This document shows, one piece after another, positions 7,844 through 11,090 of a DNA stretch of 11,090 nt. Source of the stretch: Chryseosolibacter sp966080355 (GTDB taxonomy: Bacteria > Bacteroidota > Bacteroidia > Cytophagales > Cyclobacteriaceae). Below the pieces are notes generated by a model, which did no database searches, was not told where the DNA came from, and saw nothing but the letters and a program-made list of their open reading frames with translations. The position numbers and the translations under genes are program-made. Numbering within the stretch: the stretch's first letter is position 1; every line of letters starts with the position of its first letter. The stretch lies in contig CBHROW010000173.1 of NCBI GenBank assembly GCA_966080355.1, forward strand, positions 1 to 11,090, read 5' to 3'.

Positions 7844-8968
7844 CTATGGGTTAATGGCTTTGGCAATGTTGAGTGAGAGATCGAGAAAGATCATTTTGGC
7901 GCTTCCATTTCGTTCGAGATGATAGGCCGCATCATTCATAAGCTTGAAGGACGCCTCTACTCTTTCAACATCCATCACCTTGCTGAAATCCTGTACAAAT
8001 TTCAGTTCCTCACCGCGCGTCCGGTTGATGGATGTAGCGCCAGATCGATGCAACAATGTTTCGCGCATCATGTTCATGCCGTAGGTCAATAAATTCCGTT
8101 GGCTCAGCTTATCCAGTCCATGATAATCGTCTGACATGCTGACCAACACACCATAATTTCTGCGAAAGCACGCCCGCATCCATTCCGTGAATCGCTGGGT
8201 GTTGTTGTCTTCTTCGTTGTCGAGAAGCTTGATGGCGAGATTCAGGTTCCCATCAGCCAGTTGCGTGATCTTGTTGGTGCGCCCTGCATCGGCTTGATAA
8301 TTTTCGCGAAGAAATGATGCAACATCGTCATCACTGAGCAGGGGGATAGTGACGATCTGCGTTCGTGAGATGATGGTTGGCAATAACTTGTCGGCAGCGT
8401 TGGTCACAAGAATAAAGAACGTGTGAGGCGCAGGTTCTTCCAGGATTTTCAAAATACCGTTTGCGGCCGATGGATGCATCAATTCCGGTTGCCAGATGAT
8501 CATTACCTTATTCTGACTTTCGAATGGTTTGAGCGAAAGGGTTTTGATGATCTCTCTGCTTTCTTCACGTGAGATCAGTGCAAGTTTGTCTTCACCTCCG
8601 TAATAGTTTGTCCAGTCGTCAAGCGCACCGAAGGGTTGCTCCTTGAGAAATGAACGCCACGATTTGAGGATATCGGCTTTGAAACGCTCTTCGTCCTTAT
8701 CTCCCTTTACGTTACTGAGCGGAAAGACGAAGTGGGTATCGGGATGGATGAACTTTGCATTCTTCGAGCAAGCTGCACAAGTTCCGCAAGAATCACTTTC
8801 ACTTTTGTTCTCGCAATGCAGGTAGGTGGCATAAGCAAGCGCCATCGGAAGATTGAGCGCGCCAGGAGCACCGACAAAAAGTTGTGCATGAGCGCTGTGA
8901 TTGCTTTTTACTGCATCGATTAGCAGTCTCTTTTGTTCTTCGAGCCCGGGGATATCGGAAAATTTCAT
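7844..8968 (-). CDS. holB: DNA polymerase III delta' subunit (clamp-loader)
   Basis: The 374-residue protein is the delta' subunit of the clamp-loader complex, which opens the sliding clamp and loads it on DNA. The N-terminal AAA+ fold is visible. The P-loop position reads FVGAPGALNLPMA, with no Lys-Thr/Ser, as expected for a subunit that does not bind ATP. A zinc module has four cysteines (C52, C61, C64, C67 in HCENKSESDSCGTCAAC). GILKILEEP is the typical sensor-side segment, and the arginine-finger motif reads SRT instead of the usual SRC, with the Arg kept. The C-terminal part would form the collar domain and is poorly conserved, as usual. A distinctive point is the insertion HFVFPLSNVKGDKDEERFKADILKSW, of the kind seen in Bacteroidota. 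It starts 29 bp after the stop of the GlmU-like gene, so it is probably co-transcribed. Confidence 0.92.
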   Translation of the reverse strand: MKFSDIPGLEEQKRLLIDAVKSNHSAHAQLFVGAPGALNLPMALAYATYLHCENKSESDSCGTCAACSKNAKFIHPDTHFVFPLSNVKGDKDEERFKADILKSWRSFLKEQPFGALDDWTNYYGGEDKLALISREESREIIKTLSLKPFESQNKVMIIWQPELMHPSAANGILKILEEPAPHTFFILVTNAADKLLPTIISRTQIVTIPLLSDDDVASFLRENYQADAGRTNKITQLADGNLNLAIKLLDNEEDNNTQRFTEWMRACFRRNYGVLVSMSDDYHGLDKLSQRNLLTYGMNMMRETLLHRSGATSINRTRGEELKFVQDFSKVMDVERVEASFKLMNDAAYHLERNGSAKMIFLDLSLNIAKAINP

Positions 8969-8997
8969 GACTTCAGTTGCGCCTCCAATGTATCAAA

Positions 8998-10167
8998 TTA
9001 CCAGTTTCGCGTGGATGATGTGATGTCGAAAACGTGTTTCAGGATTCCGAGGTCGTTCTCATCGAGTATGACGTTCCTCCTGGCCATGGCGCGCGAAGCC
9101 GTTTCCATCGCTTTGTCGAACCGGTATGTAGCAAAGCCTGCCGCTCCACCCCATGCAAATGAAGGAACATAATTTCTCGGAAACCCTTCGCCAAAAATAT
9201 TCGCAGAAACATCAACCACAGTTCCTGTGTTGAACATTGTATTGATACTGCATTTGCTGTGATCGCCCATCATCAATCCACAAAATTGAAGTCCGGTGCT
9301 TTCGAATTCCTGCTTCACATGACTCCAGAGTTTCACAGGTTCATAGTTATTTTTGAGATTTGAGGTGTTGGTGTCTGCGCCAAGATTGCACCACTCGCCC
9401 AAGACCGAGCAACCTAAAAATCCATCGTGTGCCTTGTTGCTGTATCCGAATAAGACACTGGTGCTTACCTCACCGCCAACTTTTGAATAAGGTCCCACGG
9501 TAGTATCGCCACGCATTTTTGCACCCATATTCACGTGTCCACCTTCACACAAGGCAAAGGCGCCCCGAATGATCGCGGCCTCTTGAACGATGCTGTTCTT
9601 CCCAAGATATACAGGTCCATTCTCCGCGTTGATGATCGCGGCATGCAACGTGACGCCTTCCTCCGCAAAAAAATTCTCCTCACCGTAAATGATTGTATGC
9701 TTGTCGCGAATCTCTGCGGTTTTTCTTCCCTTGGTGATGAGCGCAAAATCCTTTCGCATTTGCGCCCCGATTTGCGTAAAGATCTTCCAGGGCCGATCGA
9801 TAACAGTAACATCCGAAGTGTAGTTGATCGTGTTGGATGAATTCATCGCCTGCTCCGGTTTGTAAGCTGCAATAAGAAGAGAATCTTTTACGAGGTAGGT
9901 ACCCGGTTCAAGAGCTTTGATAACGTTTATTAATTCATCGTCAGGACAAACCGCCCCGTTGACCAGCAGGTTATCGCTGGTTGAATGAACCGGAAACTTG
10001 CGCTGCAGGAAATCTTCAGTTTTGAATGACGCTTGCGTGCCGAGTCTCTTTTCCCATTTTTCCCCGATGGTTAGAATTCCGGTGCGGATCTTAGCGGTCG
10101 GCCGTGTGAAGGTGAAGGGGAGGAGGTTGAGCCGGATGAGCGGATCATCAAAAAGAATGAGATTCAT
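8998..10167 (-). CDS. GlmU-like putative sugar nucleotidyltransferase (Bacteroidota alternative GlmU family)
   Basis: This 389-residue protein has an N-terminal nucleotidyltransferase-like domain and a C-terminal left-handed beta-helix. The start, MNLILFDDPLIRLNLLPFTFTRP followed by AKIRTGILTIGEKW (residues 24-38), is the signature of a Bacteroidota family thought to replace canonical GlmU. That role would be acetylation of glucosamine-1-phosphate and transfer of UMP to make UDP-GlcNAc for peptidoglycan and lipopolysaccharide. The beta-helix runs from about 160 to 330 with hexapeptide-like spacing (VYLGKNSIVQEAAIIRG, VNMGAKMRG, VGPYSKVGG). SNKAHDGFLGCSVLGEWCNLGADTNTSN (243-270) corresponds to the acetyltransferase active-site region. 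The standard GxGTRM nucleotidyltransferase loop of GlmU is absent, so the uridylyltransferase activity rests on family knowledge. It is probably the first gene of a unit with holB. A -7-like element lies only 4 nt before its ATG. Confidence 0.88.
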   Translation of the reverse strand: MNLILFDDPLIRLNLLPFTFTRPTAKIRTGILTIGEKWEKRLGTQASFKTEDFLQRKFPVHSTSDNLLVNGAVCPDDELINVIKALEPGTYLVKDSLLIAAYKPEQAMNSSNTINYTSDVTVIDRPWKIFTQIGAQMRKDFALITKGRKTAEIRDKHTIIYGEENFFAEEGVTLHAAIINAENGPVYLGKNSIVQEAAIIRGAFALCEGGHVNMGAKMRGDTTVGPYSKVGGEVSTSVLFGYSNKAHDGFLGCSVLGEWCNLGADTNTSNLKNNYEPVKLWSHVKQEFESTGLQFCGLMMGDHSKCSINTMFNTGTVVDVSANIFGEGFPRNYVPSFAWGGAAGFATYRFDKAMETASRAMARRNVILDENDLGILKHVFDITSSTRNW

Positions 10168-10171
10168 GGCT

Positions 10172-10179
10172 CAAATATA
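10172..10179 (-). promoter_or_regulatory. Possible -7 element (TATATTTG) of the GlmU-like gene
   Basis: On the minus strand TATATTTG is a perfect fit to TAnnTTTG, ending 4 nt before the ATG at 10167. The -33 region at 19 nt spacing has no TTG. If used, transcription would start at or within a few bases of the ATG, giving a leaderless mRNA. It could also be a chance match. Confidence 0.35.
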
Positions 10180-10290
10180 CCGGAAGGGCTCAATGGAACA
10201 TCGGTCTGGAATCGAATATTGAACAAGGAACAAGCTATCCCGAACGGATATCGAAAGCATCGTTCGCCTTTCCTCGCTTAACTTTCAAAA

Positions 10291-10316
10291 GGGCACTCGA
10301 CTCCGCTGGGACCCTG
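10291..10316. repeat. Probable degenerate copy of a dispersed GCGGAGTCGA-type intergenic repeat
   Basis: The minus strand here reads CAGGGTCCCAGCGGAGTCGA and on to GTGCCC. The core GCGGAGTCGA with flanking CCC/GGG resembles the short dispersed intergenic repeat I recall from many Bacteroidota genomes (CCCTGAGCGGAGTCGAAGGG type). The rest of the 205 bp gap between the GlmU-like gene and rpmE2 holds a small direct repeat (AACAAGG/AACAAGC near 10222-10234), a weak CGAACG/CGTTCG dyad, and the rpmE2 terminator. Confidence 0.4.
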
Positions 10317-10320
10317 TAAC

Positions 10321-10347
10321 TAAAAAGGTCTTCAGAACGAAGACCTT
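10321..10347 (-). terminator. Rho-independent terminator of rpmE2
   Basis: There is a perfect 9 bp stem, AAGGTCTTC (10325-10333) and GAAGACCTT (10339-10347), with a 5 nt loop. Read on the minus strand it is followed by a T-run (five T, two of them in the stem). It lies 25 bp after the rpmE2 stop codon in the correct orientation. Confidence 0.85.
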
Positions 10348-10372
10348 CACAGTGCTTATTAGAAGAAGTAAA

Positions 10373-10621
10373 TTAAGCTTTCTTTTGATACTTGTTCTTG
10401 AACTTCTCAACACGGCCGGCTGTGTCAACAAACAGCTTTTTGCCGGTAAAGAAAGGATGTGACGCTGAGCTAACCTCGACTTTGATCACAGGATATTCTT
10501 TGCCGTCTTCCCACTTGATGGTCTCTTTCGGAGCCTGGGTTGAACGGGTCATAAACTTTGAGTCGCTGGATGTATCCCAGAAAATCACGTCTTTGTATTC
10601 AGGATGAATGCCTTTTTTCAT
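10373..10621 (-). CDS. rpmE2: 50S ribosomal protein L31 type B
   Basis: The 82-residue product is a large-subunit ribosomal protein that sits at the bridge between the 50S and 30S subunits. It begins MKKGIHPEYKDVIFWDTSS, and the type B signature continues with SSASHPFFTGKKLFVDTAGRVEKFKNKY. No cysteines are present, so this is the zinc-independent form. It lacks the CxxC pairs of type A L31. In many bacteria the zinc-free paralogue is induced under zinc shortage, but in Bacteroidota type B is often the only copy, and no zur-like site is evident here. The open frame extends upstream to 10753 (44 more codons), but the ATG at 10621 is the family start and lies 26 nt after the predicted transcription start. 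It is a single-gene unit with promoter and terminator. Confidence 0.95.
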   Translation of the reverse strand: MKKGIHPEYKDVIFWDTSSDSKFMTRSTQAPKETIKWEDGKEYPVIKVEVSSASHPFFTGKKLFVDTAGRVEKFKNKYQKKA

Positions 10622-10653
10622 ATCAGATTCTCGTTTTTCCTCAAAAGGGACTG

Positions 10654-10683
10654 CAAAGATAGCGTAGGGCAAGCAAAAAACAA
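10654..10683 (-). promoter_or_regulatory. Promoter of rpmE2 (Bacteroidota type, TTG-N19-TATCTTTG)
   Basis: On the minus strand TTG (10681-10683) is followed after exactly 19 nt by TATCTTTG (10654-10661). This is a full match to the Bacteroidota -33/-7 consensus. The predicted start is near 10647, leaving an untranslated leader of about 26 nt before the ATG at 10621. Confidence 0.7.
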
Positions 10684-10725
10684 GGGTAAGCTTCGAAGAA
10701 TTTCCACAACCAAGTTTATTCTTGG

Positions 10726-10733
10726 TACCTTGC
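10726..10733 (+). promoter_or_regulatory. Possible -7 element (TACCTTGC) of the right-edge gene
   Basis: TACCTTGC lies 18 nt before the ATG at 10752 on the plus strand and equals the octamer upstream of the cyclophilin gene. No TTG is present at the -33 position. A small dyad CCAAG/CTTGG (10710-10725) lies just upstream. Confidence 0.3.
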
Positions 10734-10751
10734 AGGCAATTGTCAAGCTCC

Positions 10752-11090
10752 ATGTTCTATACATTTCCGGGTAGGCTTTCGGCCTTGTTTTTTTTGACAC
10801 TTTTAGGCGTTCTTGGCCATTTTGGCGGGTTTTCACAAAGCACCAACATTCCGCTGAATGAGGACTATTATCACTGGATCGACCGTTATGAAATAAAATC
10901 CGGTCAGCTCGCTCCTCACATTTTCACTTCTGTTAAACCTTACAGGCGATCGGACGTGGCTAGTTTTGTCGATAGTCTGGCCGCTCAGGGACTTTTTACT
11001 TCCAAAGATGACCAATTCAACGAAACGTATTTTCTTAACGACAGCCGGGAATGGGCATCGCACGGGCTGTTAACCAGTAAAAAGCCTGTT
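10752..11090 (+). CDS. Secreted or outer-membrane protein, N-terminal part (possibly Wzi/RemB-like)
   Basis: An ATG at 10752 opens a frame with no stop to the last base of the window, giving 113 residues of an unfinished gene. The N-terminus (MFYTFPGRLSALFFLTLLGVLGHFGGFSQS) is a signal peptide with likely cleavage after the SQ region or just before it. The mature part begins STNIPLNEDYYHWIDRYEIKSGQLAPHIFTSVKPYRRSDVASFVDSL. The pattern of a short 'Y..IDRYEI.SG' followed by 'F.S.KPY.R.DV..F.' resembles Bacteroidota outer-membrane beta-barrel proteins annotated as capsule assembly Wzi-family or gliding protein RemB. That likeness is from memory and the barrel itself is outside the window. It is divergent from rpmE2, with 130 bp between the two starts. 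Confidence 0.7.
   Translation, partial: MFYTFPGRLSALFFLTLLGVLGHFGGFSQSTNIPLNEDYYHWIDRYEIKSGQLAPHIFTSVKPYRRSDVASFVDSLAAQGLFTSKDDQFNETYFLNDSREWASHGLLTSKKPV

Noticed and set aside
9535..9840. Plus-strand frame of 101 codons opposite the GlmU-like gene
   Set aside because: It lies wholly inside a conserved beta-helix coding region and shows no recognisable domain.
10241..10266. CGAACG/CGTTCG dyad in the gap before the GlmU-like gene
   Set aside because: A 6 bp stem over a 14 nt loop without a T-run is too weak to call as a functional site.
10622..10753. 44-codon upstream extension of rpmE2
   Set aside because: It covers the rpmE2 promoter itself, and L31 type B proteins start at MKKGIHP.

Overview
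The window reads as a stretch of chromosome from a member of the Bacteroidota, most likely a Cytophagales-like free-living species. The evidence is the Bacteroidota-type alternative GlmU protein, a type B L31 without zinc cysteines, a PafA-type alkaline phosphatase, a WG-repeat protein, a lipoprotein cyclophilin with a large insertion, the absence of clear Shine-Dalgarno sequences, and a TTG-N19-TATCTTTG promoter that fits the Bacteroidota primary sigma factor consensus. Base composition is moderate and looks uniform, with no sign of a transferred island.

Layout. Positions 1-5019 carry three plus-strand genes: the 3' part of a WG-repeat protein (runs off the left edge), an exported PafA-like phosphatase, and an APC-superfamily amino acid permease. 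The 302 bp between phosphatase and permease is the least ordinary non-coding DNA here. It holds a 224 bp element bounded by 31 bp imperfect inverted repeats, followed by a short GCTTTCA tandem repeat. Positions 5012-10621 carry six minus-strand genes. In transcription order they are rpmE2 (L31 type B), the GlmU-like protein, holB (DNA polymerase III delta'), hemC (hydroxymethylbilane synthase), a cyclophilin lipoprotein and an RmlD-like reductase. rpmE2 is a separate unit, with its own promoter and an intrinsic terminator. The GlmU-like gene and holB are 29 bp apart, holB and hemC 57 bp apart, and the cyclophilin and reductase overlap by ATGA. At the right edge a divergent plus-strand gene begins. 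It encodes a secreted or outer-membrane protein and is cut by the window end.

The minus-strand block mixes housekeeping functions: translation, UDP-GlcNAc supply, replication, haem synthesis, periplasmic protein folding and a sugar-nucleotide-type reduction. Its gene order looks like co-expression of core functions, not a single pathway. I found no CRISPR array, transposase, phage gene, toxin-antitoxin pair, defence cassette or tRNA/rRNA gene. I do not see an obviously novel biological system. The items most worth a second look are the inverted-repeat element at 3288-3511, a recurring TACCTTG upstream motif, a possibly leaderless GlmU-like mRNA, and an intergenic repeat remnant near 10291.
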